A stretch of 64,000 nucleotides of DNA from Salmonella enterica subsp. diarizonae (GCF_008692785.1 NZ_VXJV01000014.1:23052-87051); one strand, 5' to 3'; counted from the stretch's first letter, positions 41,232-51,315 are shown. Notes: a model not told the origin generated them from the letters alone. Numbers and translations are program-made.

Positions 41232-41259
41232 AAAACGCCACGTAAAAACGTGGCGTTTT
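41232..41259. terminator. Terminator downstream of rho
   Basis: AAAACGCCACG and CGTGGCGTTTT form a perfect 11-bp stem with a six-base A-rich loop and T/A tracts on both strands. It ends the rho transcript and separates it from the wecA promoter region. Confidence 0.85.
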
Positions 41260-41274
41260 CAGGTAAAGACCAGA

Positions 41275-42534
41275 TTATGAGCGCTTCATCATCTCGAAAA
41301 AGTCGTCATTAGTTTTGGTCATCGCCAGTTTGTTAATGAGGAATTCCATCGCGTCAATTTCACCCATCGGATGGATGATTTTACGCAGTATCCACATTTT
41401 CTGCAGCTCTTCCTGGGTGGTAAGCAGCTCTTCTTTACGCGTACCGGAACGGTTGTAGTCGATAGCCGGGAAGACACGTTTTTCAGCGATCTTACGCGAG
41501 AGATGCAGCTCCATGTTACCAGTGCCTTTAAACTCTTCGTAGATAACTTCGTCCATCTTGGAACCGGTATCGATCAGCGCCGTCGCGATGATAGTCAGGC
41601 TACCGCCCTCTTCCACGTTACGCGCCGCACCGAAGAAACGCTTCGGACGATGCAGGGCGTTAGCGTCCACACCACCGGTCAGTACTTTACCGGAAGCTGG
41701 CACCACGGTGTTGTAGGCACGCGCCAGACGGGTGATGGAGTCGAGCAGGATGATAACGTCTTTTTTGTGTTCAACCAGACGTTTCGCCTTCTCGATAACC
41801 ATTTCGGCAACCTGAACGTGGCGGGATGCCGGTTCGTCAAAGGTAGAAGCAACGACTTCGCCTTTCACCAGACGCTGCATCTCGGTCACTTCTTCCGGAC
41901 GTTCGTCGATCAACAACACCATCAGCACGCAGTCTGGATGGTTATACGCAATGCTCTGCGCGATGTTCTGCAGCAGCATGGTTTTACCCGCCTTCGGCGG
42001 CGCGACAATCAGACCACGCTGGCCGCGGCCAATCGGCGAAGCCAGATCCAGAACGCGCGCCGTTAAGTCTTCGGTAGAACCGTTACCACGTTCCATACGC
42101 AGACGAGAGTTTGCGTGCAGCGGGGTTAAGTTCTCAAAGAGGATTTTGTTACGGGCGTTTTCCGGTTTATCGTAGTTAACTTCGTTAACTTTCAACAGCG
42201 CAAAATAGCGTTCCCCTTCTTTCGGCGGGCGAATCTTACCAGAAATGGTATCACCAGTGCGGAGGTTGAAACGGCGGATTTGGCTGGGGGAAACGTAGAT
42301 ATCATCAGGACCGGCGAGGTAGGAGCTGTCTGCAGAACGGAGGAAACCAAATCCATCCTGCAGTATCTCCAGCACACCGTCGCCAAAGATATCTTCGCCA
42401 CTCTTTGCGTGCTGCTTCAGGATGGCAAAAATAATGTCCTGCTTGCGCATACGGGCCAGGTTTTCCAGCCCCATACTTTCGCCGAGAGTGATCAGCTCAG
42501 AAACCGGCGTATTCTTTAATTCGGTAAGATTCAT
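41275..42534 (-). CDS. rho: Rho, transcription termination factor
   Basis: This is a 419-residue hexameric RNA-dependent ATPase. The N-terminal helical and cold-shock-like RNA-binding domain (residues 1-130, with the FGFLRS primary-site block) is followed by the RecA-like motor with Walker A APPKAGKT near residues 178-185 and the Walker [11 protein letters not shown]. The ATG at 42534 is chosen by match to the family; upstream in-frame codons extend into the leader. The 420-bp leader contains the remains of rhoL and the autoregulatory region. Confidence 0.98.
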   Translation of the reverse strand: MNLTELKNTPVSELITLGESMGLENLARMRKQDIIFAILKQHAKSGEDIFGDGVLEILQDGFGFLRSADSSYLAGPDDIYVSPSQIRRFNLRTGDTISGKIRPPKEGERYFALLKVNEVNYDKPENARNKILFENLTPLHANSRLRMERGNGSTEDLTARVLDLASPIGRGQRGLIVAPPKAGKTMLLQNIAQSIAYNHPDCVLMVLLIDERPEEVTEMQRLVKGEVVASTFDEPASRHVQVAEMVIEKAKRLVEHKKDVIILLDSITRLARAYNTVVPASGKVLTGGVDANALHRPKRFFGAARNVEEGGSLTIIATALIDTGSKMDEVIYEEFKGTGNMELHLSRKIAEKRVFPAIDYNRSGTRKEELLTTQEELQKMWILRKIIHPMGEIDAMEFLINKLAMTKTNDDFFEMMKRS

Positions 42535-42952
42535 AATGGTGTGAGTTCTTAAACTTGGGGTAAATCTCGAACTTAATGTTGTGAATGGTATGGCAGGGTC
42601 ATCCATGCCTGTTTACGGCTATCAACTCATGTCTGTTCGCTGTCTGGTCACAGGAAAGTACGCAGAACTGAAACGACAAGACGGAATGAGCGAAGAGCCA
42701 GGAATCTTTCCACTTCTCGTGCGAGAAAAAACGGGAAGTGACGGATAAAACCAGATTCAAACTTAATAAGGTATGTTTAATTCGAAGTCAATACTAACTT
42801 AGCACGACTCAGACCGGGCGTCCAGAGATCCTGACAATTTAAGAATAACGAAAGGACAACGGACGCCACGAAACTGCCTGATACCTTAATCATTCGTCGA
42901 ATGACAGACCCCTGACCATACAGCGCCTTTATCATTCGACGTATAAACGGTA
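42535..42952 (-). promoter_or_regulatory. rho leader and promoter region with a degenerate rhoL frame
   Basis: This 418-bp gap between trxA and rho corresponds to the E. coli rho leader. A frame ending TGA at 42625-42627 retains most of the E. coli RhoL residues (PSCRFSSAY, PVTRQR, DMS), but the codon aligned with the E. coli ATG is ACG (about 42720). No ATG, GTG or TTG with a ribosome-binding site precedes it. The leader RNA probably keeps its role in Rho autoregulation without a peptide. A short palindrome CATTCGTCGAATG lies near the trxA end. Confidence 0.5.
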
Positions 42953-43282
42953 TTACGCCAGATTGGCGTCGAGAAACTCTTTCAACTGACCTTTAGACAA
43001 TGCGCCTACTTTGGTTGCCGCCACTTCGCCGTTTTTAAACAGCAGCAGAGTCGGAATACCGCGGATGCCATATTTAGGCGCAGTACCTGGATTCTGGTCA
43101 ATGTTCAGTTTGGCAACAGTCAATTTGCCCTGATATTCGTCAGCGATTTCATCCAGAATCGGAGCGATCATTTTACACGGTCCGCACCACTCTGCCCAGA
43201 AATCAACGAGGATAGCCCCGTCCGCTTTGAGTACATCCGTGTCAAAACTGTCGTCAGTCAGGTGAATAATTTTATCGCTCAT
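42953..43282 (-). CDS. trxA: TrxA, thioredoxin 1
   Basis: This is a 109-residue thioredoxin, the cytoplasmic disulphide reductant for ribonucleotide reductase and others. The active site WCGPC is at residues 32-36 and the cis-proline loop IRGIPT is present. The ATG at 43282 gives the exact family length; the 26 further in-frame codons upstream lie in the promoter region. It is divergent from rhlB. Confidence 0.98.
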
Positions 43283-43425
43283 ATATAACTCCACAGGAAT
43301 AAGCCTGGCGTGTTGGTGTAGCATTAACCAACGAGGTGCTGATGTTAACTTCGCCAACAAAGGTTGACTTTATTTCACCGGATACGCTTTCGTAAAGCAA
43401 TAGTAAGCTGATATTCTACCACACT

Positions 43426-44691
43426 ATGAGCAAAACACATTTAACAGAACAGAAGTTTTCCGACTTCGCCCTGCACCCACAGGTGGTTGAAGCCCTTGAA
43501 AAAAAAGGGTTTTATAATTGTACGCCCATTCAGGCACTGGCCCTTCCGCTAACGCTGGCGGGTCGTGACGTTGCAGGGCAGGCGCAAACCGGTACCGGGA
43601 AAACGATGGCGTTTCTGACGTCAACGTTTCATTATTTACTTTCTCATCCCGCGATCGACGATCGCAAGGTGAACCAGCCGCGCGCGCTGATCATGGCACC
43701 GACGCGTGAATTAGCCGTACAAATTCACGCCGACGCGGAACCGTTGGCGCAAGCGACAGGCTTAAAATTAGGCCTGGCTTACGGCGGCGATGGTTACGAC
43801 AAACAGCTTAAAGTGCTGGAAAGCGGCGTTGATATTCTTATCGGTACGACGGGCCGACTGATCGACTACGCCAAACAAAATCACATTAACCTCGGCGCCA
43901 TTCAGGTCGTCGTACTCGATGAAGCCGATCGCATGTACGATTTGGGCTTTATTAAAGATATCCGCTGGCTGTTCCGTCGTATGCCGCCGGCTGCGCAGCG
44001 TCTGAATATGTTGTTCTCCGCCACCCTGTCTTACCGGGTTCGCGAACTGGCGTTTGAACAGATGAACAACGCCGAATATGTTGAAGTTGAACCGGAGCAA
44101 AAGACCGGCCACCGCATTAAAGAAGAGCTTTTCTACCCCTCTAATGAAGAGAAAATGCGTTTACTGCAAACGCTGATCGAAGAAGAGTGGCCAGATCGCG
44201 CCATTATTTTCGCCAACACCAAGCATCGTTGCGAAGATATCTGGGGACATCTGGCGGCAGACGGCCATCGTGTTGGTCTGTTGACCGGCGACGTCGCGCA
44301 GAAAAAGCGCCTGCGGATTCTGGATGAGTTCACCCGCGGCGATCTGGATATTCTTGTGGCGACCGATGTTGCGGCGCGCGGGCTGCATATTCCCGCCGTA
44401 ACGCACGTCTTTAACTACGATCTGCCGGACGATTGTGAAGACTATGTTCACCGTATCGGTCGTACCGGTCGCGCAGGCGCCAGCGGACATTCCATCAGTC
44501 TGGCTTGCGAAGAATATGCGCTGAATTTGCCCGCCATTGAGAGCTATATCGGCCACTCGATTCCGGTCAGCAAATACAATCCGGAAGCGCTCATGAACGA
44601 TCTGCCCAAGCCGTTGCGCCTGACGCGTTCGCGCCCTGGCAATGGTCCGCGCCGCGCTGGCGCTCCGCGTAATCGTCGTCGTTCAGGTTAA
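43426..44691 (+). CDS. rhlB: RhlB, DEAD-box RNA helicase of the degradosome
   Basis: This is a 421-residue RNA helicase that works with RNase E and PNPase. The Q motif ([11 protein letters not shown]), Walker A AQTGTGKT at residues 53-60, DEAD at 165-168, SAT and the [10 protein letters not shown] motif are all present. The C-terminus is basic ([19 protein letters not shown]), as expected for RNA and RNase E contact. It is monocistronic or read into gppA across an ERIC element. Confidence 0.97.
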
Positions 44692-44720
44692 GAAAAGTTA
44701 TGCCATACACAAAATCATTT

Positions 44721-44813
44721 AGCCTGTATCAAGGCGGCAAGAAAACGAATCCCGATAAGCTTACTTTAGTAAGTGATTTGGGGGAGAGTACGCAGCCAAC
44801 ACGGATACAGGTT
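44721..44813. repeat. ERIC (IRU) element between rhlB and gppA
   Basis: Central blocks AGCTTAC..AGTAAGTGA and CGCAGCCAAC match ERIC elements, and the ends CCTGTATC/GATACAGG form the terminal inverted repeat. It is diverged from the consensus. It ends about 15 bp before the gppA start, so it is part of the leader of any rhlB-gppA read-through RNA. Confidence 0.75.
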
Positions 44814-44827
44814 GAAGGATGAAGTGT

Positions 44828-46309
44828 ATGAATTCTACCTCGTTGTATGCAGCCATTGATCTCGGTTCCAATAGTTTTCATATGCTGGTCGTACGTGAGG
44901 TGGCGGGAAGCATCCAGACGCTGACCCGAATAAAACGCAAGGTGCGTCTGGCCGCTGGTCTGAACAGCGACAACCGACTTTCAGCCGAAGCGATGGAACG
45001 CGGCTGGCAATGCCTGCGCCTGTTTGCTGAACGTTTGCAGGATATTCCACAGCCGCAAATCCGCGTGGTTGCCACCGCAACATTGCGTCTCGCCGTCAAT
45101 GCGGGTGAATTTATCGCAAAAGCGCAGATCATCCTCGGTTGTCCGGTGCAGGTTATCAGCGGCGAAGAAGAGGCGCGGCTGATTTATCAAGGTGTCGCTC
45201 ATACCACTGGCGGCGCAGATCAGCGGCTGGTGGTGGATATCGGCGGCGCCAGTACTGAACTGGTTACCGGCACTGGCGCACAAACCACGTCGCTGTTTAG
45301 CCTGTCGATGGGCTGCGTAACGTGGCTTGAACGCTATTTTAGCGATCGTAATCTGGCGCAAGAAAACTTTGATGATGCGGAGAAGGCCGCGCGCGATGTG
45401 CTGCGTCCGGTCGCCGATGAACTGCGTTTTCATGGCTGGAAAGTCTGCGTGGGTGCCTCCGGCACCGTACAGGCATTGCAGGAAATCATGATGGCGCAGG
45501 GGATGGACGAGCGCATTACGCTCGCCAAACTGCAGCAGCTAAAACAACGCGCGATACAGTGCGGGCGTCTGGAAGAGCTGGAAATCGAAGGCCTGACGCT
45601 GGAACGCGCGCTGGTTTTCCCAAGCGGGCTGGCTATTCTGATCGCGATATTTACCGAGTTGAACATCCAGTGCATGACGCTGGCAGGCGGCGCGTTACGC
45701 GAAGGGCTGGTGTATGGGATGCTGCACCTGGCGGTGGATCAGGATATCCGCAGCCGCACGCTGCGAAACATTCAGCGTCGGTTTATCGTCGATACCGATC
45801 AGGCGAATCGCGTAGCGAAGCTGGCGGATAACTTCCTCAAACAGGTAGAAAATGAATGGCATATTGAGCCTATCAGTCGTGAACTGTTGCTTAGCGCCTG
45901 CCAGTTGCATGAGATCGGTCTGAGCGTTGATTTTAAACAGGCACCCTATCATGCCGCCTATTTAGTACGCCATTTGGATCTGCCTGGCTATACGCCCGCG
46001 CAGAAAAAGTTGCTCGCTACCCTCTTACTGAATCAGACCAATCCGGTCGATCTCTCTTCGCTTCATCAGCAAAACGCGGTACCACCCCGTGTTGCGGAAC
46101 AGCTATGCCGTTTGCTGCGACTGGCGATTCTCTTTGCCGGTCGCCGTCGTGACGATCTGGTACCAGAAATTACGCTACAGGCGCTAAATGAAAATCTGAC
46201 GTTAGCCTTGCCTGACGGCTGGCTGGCGCATCACCCGCTGGGTAAAGAGTTGATTGATCAGGAAAGCCAGTGGCAAAGCTATGTACACTGGCCGCTGGAT
46301 GTTCGCTAA
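44828..46309 (+). CDS. gppA: GppA, guanosine pentaphosphate phosphatase / exopolyphosphatase
   Basis: This is a 493-residue Ppx/GppA enzyme of the actin-like ATPase fold that converts pppGpp to ppGpp and degrades polyphosphate. The phosphate-1 loop [10 protein letters not shown] is at the N-terminus, the second loop [10 protein letters not shown] follows, and a C-terminal HD-type helical domain completes it. An ATG nine bases upstream (44819) is possible, but GAAGGA is better placed for 44828. It is convergent with rep. Confidence 0.95.
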   Translation: MNSTSLYAAIDLGSNSFHMLVVREVAGSIQTLTRIKRKVRLAAGLNSDNRLSAEAMERGWQCLRLFAERLQDIPQPQIRVVATATLRLAVNAGEFIAKAQIILGCPVQVISGEEEARLIYQGVAHTTGGADQRLVVDIGGASTELVTGTGAQTTSLFSLSMGCVTWLERYFSDRNLAQENFDDAEKAARDVLRPVADELRFHGWKVCVGASGTVQALQEIMMAQGMDERITLAKLQQLKQRAIQCGRLEELEIEGLTLERALVFPSGLAILIAIFTELNIQCMTLAGGALREGLVYGMLHLAVDQDIRSRTLRNIQRRFIVDTDQANRVAKLADNFLKQVENEWHIEPISRELLLSACQLHEIGLSVDFKQAPYHAAYLVRHLDLPGYTPAQKKLLATLLLNQTNPVDLSSLHQQNAVPPRVAEQLCRLLRLAILFAGRRRDDLVPEITLQALNENLTLALPDGWLAHHPLGKELIDQESQWQSYVHWPLDVR

Positions 46310-46321
46310 ACGTAGTCTGAT

Positions 46322-46351
46322 TTCCGGATGGCGCTTCGCTTATCCAGCCTA
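46322..46351. repeat. REP element between gppA and rep
   Basis: TTCCGGATGGCGCTTCGCTTATCCAGCCTACGG is a single REP unit between the convergent ends of gppA and rep. Confidence 0.75.
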
Positions 46352-48373
46352 CGGTTTCGCTCGCTTTGCCGCCATCATGGCTTTTAGATTAGCCAGGTGA
46401 CTTTGCCCTTTTTGCATTCGTTCTTCGGCGCTCACCACTTTGCGCTCCAGTTCCCAGATTAAATCATCCTGCGGCAGTTCCAGCAGGAAGCGACTGGGTT
46501 CCGGGCGTACCAGTTCCCCATACTGACGGCGCTCTTTACATAATGTAAAGGTGAGCTCTTTCTGCGCGCGGGTGATCCCGACATAGGCCAGCCGACGCTC
46601 TTCCTCAATATTATCTTCGTCAATGCTGCTTTGATGCGGCAAAAATCCTTCTTCCATTCCCACCATATACACATACGGGAATTCCAGCCCCTTCGAAGCA
46701 TGAAGCGTCATCAACTGTACCTGATCCAGCTCTTCTTCGCTCTCGCCTCGTTCCATCATATCGCGCAGCGTAAAGCGTGTAACCACCTGGGTCAGCGTCA
46801 TCGGCTCATCAAGTTCGTTGCCTTCCAGCATTTCGGTCATCCAGCTAAAGAGCTGGTTAACGTTTTTCATACGCATTTCCGCCGCTTTGGGACTCGGCGA
46901 GGTTTCGTACAACCAGGATTCATAATCAATACCGTGGATGAGATCGCGCACGGCGGCGATAGGCTCGCGTTCGGCCAGACGCTGGATTTCCCCCAGCCAG
47001 TGGGTAAAACGCGTCAATGAATCGTAACCACGCCCGGTCAGCTTCTGGCTAAGCCCCATATCAAAGCTGGCGGTAAACAGGCTTTTATTACGCGTCATTG
47101 CCCATTCACCCAGCTTTTGCAGAGTGGCCGAACCGATTTCGCGTTTTGGCGTATTCACGATGCGCAGGAAAGCGCTGTCATCATCCGGGTTGGTCAACAC
47201 CCGCAGGTAGGCCAGCAGGTCTTTAATCTCAGGACGGGAGAAGAACGATGTGCCGCCGGAAATTTTGTACGGAATACGGTTCTGCATGAGGAATTTTTCA
47301 AATACCCGCGACTGATGGTTCCCGCGATACAGAATGGCGTAATCCTTGTACTGGGTCTTGTTCACAAAGTGATGGGCAATCAGTTCGCCGGTAACGCGCT
47401 CAGCTTCATGCTCTTCATTGTTTGCGCTTAACACTTTGAGTTCCGCGCCGTAACCGAGTTCGGAAAAGAGGCGTTTTTCAAAGACGTGCGGATTATTGGC
47501 GATAAGAATATTCGCCGCTTTCAGAATGCGGCCCGAAGAGCGATAGTTTTGTTCCAGCTTGATCACCTGCAACGCCGGGAAATCCTGGCTCAGTAACACC
47601 AGGTTTTGTGGGCGCGCCCCACGCCAGGAGTAGATAGACTGATCGTCATCGCCCACCACGGTAAAGCGCGCACGTTGCCCGACCAGCAGCTTAACCAGCT
47701 CATACTGGCTGGTATTAGTATCCTGATATTCATCCACCAACAGATAACGAATTTTATTCTGCCAGCGCTCGCGTACCTCGTCATTGCGTTGCAGCAGCAG
47801 CGTCGGCAGCAGAATCAAATCATCAAAATCGAGAACGTTACATGCCTTCATATGGGCGTCATAAAGCCCGTAGCAGTGGGCAAAAATACGATCGCGTTCA
47901 CCTTTTGCCTCCGCCGCTGCCTGCGCAGGCGTTTTGAGATCGTTTTTCCAGTTGGAGATCGTGGAAATCAGCTGTTGTAACAGAACTTTGTCGTCTTCGA
48001 TCAGGCCTTCGGTCAGCTCTTTGAGCAAGGCGACCTGGTCGGTATCGTCAAACAATGAAAAGTTCGATTTCATCCTCAGCGCAGCGTACTCGCGCTTAAT
48101 AATATCCAGCCCAAGCGTATGAAAGGTGGAGATCATCAAACCGCGCGCTTCCTTACGACCGAGCGTCTGCCCGACGCGTTCTTTCATTTCGCGCGCCGCT
48201 TTATTGGTAAACGTCACCGCCGCAATATGCCGGGCCTGATAGCCGCATCCGCGGATCAGGTGAGCGATTTTATTGGTAATTACGCGAGTTTTACCAGAAC
48301 CCGCCCCAGCCAGCACCAGGCAGGGTCCGGTGACGAATTCGACAGCGTGTTGTTGGCCGGGATTTAAACGCAT
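46349..48373 (-). CDS. rep: Rep, ATP-dependent DNA helicase
   Basis: This is a 674-residue superfamily 1 3'-5' helicase paralogous to UvrD that clears proteins ahead of the replisome. Walker A GAGSGKT is at residues 23-29, followed by [20 protein letters not shown] and [13 protein letters not shown] motifs. The C-terminus ends in a basic tail (MMAAKRAKP), which in E. coli contacts DnaB. The ATG at 48373 is chosen by match; in-frame codons upstream run into the promoter. Confidence 0.97.
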   Translation of the reverse strand: MRLNPGQQHAVEFVTGPCLVLAGAGSGKTRVITNKIAHLIRGCGYQARHIAAVTFTNKAAREMKERVGQTLGRKEARGLMISTFHTLGLDIIKREYAALRMKSNFSLFDDTDQVALLKELTEGLIEDDKVLLQQLISTISNWKNDLKTPAQAAAEAKGERDRIFAHCYGLYDAHMKACNVLDFDDLILLPTLLLQRNDEVRERWQNKIRYLLVDEYQDTNTSQYELVKLLVGQRARFTVVGDDDQSIYSWRGARPQNLVLLSQDFPALQVIKLEQNYRSSGRILKAANILIANNPHVFEKRLFSELGYGAELKVLSANNEEHEAERVTGELIAHHFVNKTQYKDYAILYRGNHQSRVFEKFLMQNRIPYKISGGTSFFSRPEIKDLLAYLRVLTNPDDDSAFLRIVNTPKREIGSATLQKLGEWAMTRNKSLFTASFDMGLSQKLTGRGYDSLTRFTHWLGEIQRLAEREPIAAVRDLIHGIDYESWLYETSPSPKAAEMRMKNVNQLFSWMTEMLEGNELDEPMTLTQVVTRFTLRDMMERGESEEELDQVQLMTLHASKGLEFPYVYMVGMEEGFLPHQSSIDEDNIEEERRLAYVGITRAQKELTFTLCKERRQYGELVRPEPSRFLLELPQDDLIWELERKVVSAEERMQKGQSHLANLKAMMAAKRAKP

Positions 48374-48436
48374 GGGAATAGTGCTCAATCTTCGAACGGG
48401 GGAGGGATTGTAGCAGAAAGCGAGGCTCAGAGAAGA

Positions 48437-48462
48437 CCAGGCTGCCTTTTCTGGCAGCCTGG
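48437..48462. terminator. Hairpin/terminator of the pnuC-like operon
   Basis: CCAGGCTGCC and GGCAGCCTGG form a perfect 10-bp stem with a TTTTCT loop. It is 11 bp past the stop of the pnuC-like gene on the minus strand and upstream of rep. The following bases are only moderately T-rich. Confidence 0.55.
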
Positions 48463-48472
48463 AAAAGGTCAA

Positions 48473-49201
48473 TCAGCAGGCTCTGGCGGCAAGCGGCGTA
48501 TAGCCATTACGCTGCGCACTCTTGATCCAACTGTAAGAACCCATTAGCGCGATCGCCGTCAGCAGAACATACTCAAGCGACATCGCATAAACGCCTTGTA
48601 CCGCATAGATCACAACACTAATCACATCAATAATCACCCACAGCAGCCAGTTTTCCACGTACTTGCGGGTCATCAGCACCATCGCCGCAATCGACAACAC
48701 CAGCATGGTGGAATCCCAGAACGGGAACGCGTCCGGCTGGAGTTCAGGCATCGCCACCTGAATACCTACCGTTTGCAGCAGGGCGAGCATAACGCGGGTC
48801 AACATAGCAAAGACCGGATCGATAAACCACGTCATCAGCAGAATGGCGATAATACATATGCCCCCCAACCTCCATGTTTGTTGACGAGAGAGCCAGCGTA
48901 CTTTCAGAGCGGCTTCCTGGGCGTCATTCTGCCGGCTCCATGCGTACCAGCCGTAAATATTCGCCGCAAAGAAAAACACCTGAAGTAGCAAGCTGGCATA
49001 TAGTTGAATCTGAAAAAAGATGGCGGCAAACAGAGTGACGTTAATCAAGCCAAACAGGTAATTAATGATTTTTTCCCGGCTGGCGCACCAGATGCACAAT
49101 AAGCCAAAGACGGTGCCGATAGCCTCAATCCACGACAGCGCATACCCACCCTCGCCGAGAGGAATGTTGACCATTACATTGTTAATGCTGAAAAAGTCCA
49201 T
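48473..49201 (-). CDS. PnuC-like nucleoside/vitamin transporter (paralogue)
   Basis: This is a 242-residue inner-membrane protein with seven or so hydrophobic segments, closely resembling PnuC, the nicotinamide riboside facilitator. Shared blocks include LSWIEAIGTVFGLLCIW, ANIYGWYAWSRQ, LQPDAFPFWDS and RKYVENWLLWVIIDV. E. coli K-12 does not have it here; true pnuC lies beside nadA. The second of two adjacent ATGs (49201) has the better-placed AGGGGAG and overlaps the phosphorylase stop by one base (TGATG). The substrate is probably a nucleoside that the partner enzyme cleaves; this is inference. Confidence 0.85.
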   Translation of the reverse strand: MDFFSINNVMVNIPLGEGGYALSWIEAIGTVFGLLCIWCASREKIINYLFGLINVTLFAAIFFQIQLYASLLLQVFFFAANIYGWYAWSRQNDAQEAALKVRWLSRQQTWRLGGICIIAILLMTWFIDPVFAMLTRVMLALLQTVGIQVAMPELQPDAFPFWDSTMLVLSIAAMVLMTRKYVENWLLWVIIDVISVVIYAVQGVYAMSLEYVLLTAIALMGSYSWIKSAQRNGYTPLAARAC

Positions 49202-49944
49202 CATTGCTCCCCTTGCAAACTATCGAAATAAATGGCCTGAAGCGCCAGAGAAATCTGGCGTTCTTCACCTTGCTGGCACAAGGTTTCCTGCTGAACATAA
49301 TGGTTAATACTGCTCTCCAGACAGCCATTATGCGCGACGACCACGTTTAGCAACGACGCTGTACGCAGCCCACGTAACGCCCCCACGACCATCAGCGCGG
49401 CGGTTTCCATATCCGCGCCGAGAACCCCCCTGGCCGACCATTCGGCATCCAGTTCAGCTTCGCGATCGGTATAAAAGCTGTCATGGCTGCGTACCAGTCC
49501 ACAAACGGCAGAGATGTTCATCTGTTTCGCCTGCTGTATCAGCGTGGCGGTAAGATACGGGTCCGCACAGGCCGGATAACTGGCGGGCGCATAGGTTTTG
49601 CTGGCGCCGTCGTCAGCCACCGCGCCGTGGGCGATGATCACATCGCCCAACGCCAGCGAGTCCTGCAACGCGCCGCAACTACCGATACGGATTAGCGTGT
49701 TGACACCAACCTGGCGTAACTCCTCGATGGCGATAGCGGTTGATGGTCCGCCGATTCCCGTGGAAAGCACGACTATTTCAACGCCCCGATACCAGCCGCA
49801 CGCCGCGCGAAATTCCCGGTTTTGCCCCAGAATTTTAGCCTTATCAAGAAAACGGGCGATTCTATCCACCCGCCCGGGATCGCCGGGCAAAAGCGCATAT
49901 TTCGCGCAGGTCATGCTTGTGTTAAGCCGAATATGGGGTTGCAT
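49201..49944 (-). CDS. Nucleoside phosphorylase of the UdP/PNP (NP-I) family
   Basis: This is a 247-residue cytoplasmic NP-I phosphorylase that would split a nucleoside with phosphate into base and ribose-1-phosphate. Motifs are complete: phosphate loop GDPGR at residues 21-25, STGIGG at 61-66, RIGSCG at 86-91 and the ribose-binding ADMET at 177-181. It resembles uridine phosphorylase in layout but not closely enough to name the base. The start follows AAGGAG. It lies between a Crp/Fnr-type regulator and a PnuC-like carrier, so uptake and cleavage are probably linked. Confidence 0.85.
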   Translation of the reverse strand: MQPHIRLNTSMTCAKYALLPGDPGRVDRIARFLDKAKILGQNREFRAACGWYRGVEIVVLSTGIGGPSTAIAIEELRQVGVNTLIRIGSCGALQDSLALGDVIIAHGAVADDGASKTYAPASYPACADPYLTATLIQQAKQMNISAVCGLVRSHDSFYTDREAELDAEWSARGVLGADMETAALMVVGALRGLRTASLLNVVVAHNGCLESSINHYVQQETLCQQGEERQISLALQAIYFDSLQGEQ

Positions 49945-49972
49945 CTCCCGTCTCCTTATTGTTCTGAGAGGT

Positions 49973-50674
49973 TCAGATTTCCGCCTCCTGTTTGAGTTTT
50001 TCAGGAGCCAGTAAAATGATCCGCTCACCGTCGGTATCGATAATGTTCAGCGATTTCAGATCGTGCAGTATCCGGTTGATACTGCGCGTCGTCGCCGCAA
50101 ATTCCTGACCAAGATTCTGCTTATCAAGCAAAATAATGGTTGATTCATATTGTTGATAACGCAGCCATAATGCCTGGCATACGCGCTGATGCAGCGAGTA
50201 CAAATTGTCGCTACTGGCCTTTTTCGACAACTGGTAATACTGTTGACTGAAAAACCGCAGCATTCGCTGGTTAAAATGGTTATCCAGCGTTAGCCAGCGG
50301 CAAAAATGCGCTTGCGGCAGGCTGAGTAGCTGTACATTGCCGACGGCTACGACAGAACAGATGTAATGCCGCGACTCAAATATCTCCAGCTCGCCCAGCA
50401 TGTCGCCTTTGCCATAACGCGCCTGCCGGTAACGGCGTCCATCTTCAGCTTCGTAAAAAACATCCACCTCGCCGGCCACGATGAGCGAAAATTGCTGGCA
50501 TATTTCCCCCTGGCGGCAGATAAGCGCACCGCGGGAAATGTCGTCAAATCGCCAGCACTGCATGATTTCCAGCGGACAATATTTGAGTAATTCATAGAGC
50601 ACAGGGTCGCGTACGACCTGGCGTAGCCCTAAAAGCCAGTCGTCTGGAAATTCTGCGTTTTTCATTATGTTCAT
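49973..50674 (-). CDS. Crp/Fnr-family transcription regulator (YeiL-like)
   Basis: This is a 233-residue regulator with a cyclic-nucleotide-binding-type beta domain (about residues 40-130) and a C-terminal winged helix (recognition part near residues 186-207, FAATTRSINRILHDL). The cassette reads GELEIFESRHYICS, without the Arg-Ser pair that CRP uses to hold cAMP, and there is no Cys cluster as in FNR, so the ligand is unknown. The ATG at 50674 follows AGGGGCGAGA. It is the first gene of a three-gene operon with the phosphorylase (28-bp gap) and the PnuC-like carrier, and is divergent from ppiC. Confidence 0.85.
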   Translation of the reverse strand: MNIMKNAEFPDDWLLGLRQVVRDPVLYELLKYCPLEIMQCWRFDDISRGALICRQGEICQQFSLIVAGEVDVFYEAEDGRRYRQARYGKGDMLGELEIFESRHYICSVVAVGNVQLLSLPQAHFCRWLTLDNHFNQRMLRFFSQQYYQLSKKASSDNLYSLHQRVCQALWLRYQQYESTIILLDKQNLGQEFAATTRSINRILHDLKSLNIIDTDGERIILLAPEKLKQEAEI

Positions 50675-50696
50675 GGTATCTCGCCCCTTGTCAGAA

Positions 50697-50788
50697 AGGA
50701 CAGGACCGCCGTCCCGCACATCCGCAATACGCCCGCTAAAAATGCCGCTTATCTCCCGGTTCATTAAATCAGGCGGGACATCTGTCCT
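50697..50788. promoter_or_regulatory. Interrupted inverted repeat upstream of the Crp-type regulator
   Basis: AGGACAG-N7-GTCCCGC (50697-50717) is matched in reverse complement by GCGGGAC-N2-CTGTCCT (50773-50788). The two blocks pair, with unequal spacers, across about 55 bp in the divergent gap between the regulator and ppiC. It could be a pair of operator sites for the regulator or a leader RNA stem. Confidence 0.5.
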
Positions 50789-50831
50789 GTAATGGCGAAG
50801 AGTATATGTCTGACAGCCTAAGGAGTGATAA

Positions 50832-51147
<316 letters not shown>

Positions 51148-51149
<2 letters not shown>

Positions 51150-51179
51150 AAAACCGGTGTCTAATTGCACCGGTTTTTT
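51148..51179. terminator. Bidirectional terminator between ppiC and ilvC
   Basis: AAAAAACCGGTG and CACCGGTTTTTT form a 12-bp stem with an eight-base loop and T-runs on both strands. It begins at the ppiC stop codon and can serve ilvC from the other side. Confidence 0.9.
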
Positions 51180-51202
51180 ATCTCAAAGCCTTCCCCTAAG
51201 GA

Positions 51203-51303
51203 TTTCAACTTGCAGGAAGGCGGCAAGTGAGTACAGCCCCAGGAGCATAGATAACTATGTGACTGGGGTGTACGAACGTAGCCAACGCATCTGTAAGTTG
51301 AAA
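51203..51303. repeat. ERIC (IRU) element downstream of ilvC
   Basis: The terminal inverted repeats TTTCAACTTGCAG and CTGTAAGTTGAAA enclose the ERIC core AGTGAGTACAGCCCCAGGAG, a GTGACTGGGGTG block and GTAGCCAACGCA. It lies between the terminator and the ilvC stop, so it forms the 3' untranslated end of ilvC mRNA. Confidence 0.88.
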
Positions 51304-51315
51304 GACGACGGGGTA

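Noticed and set aside
41041..41280. A 79-codon plus-strand open frame between wecA and rho.
   Set aside because: It runs through the rho terminator and the wecA promoter region, has no clear ribosome-binding site and matches no family that I recognise.
42890..42945. Palindrome CATTCGTCGAATG and a second TCATTCGACG copy downstream of trxA.
   Set aside because: They are too short and unequal to call as a terminator or operator without comparison with relatives.
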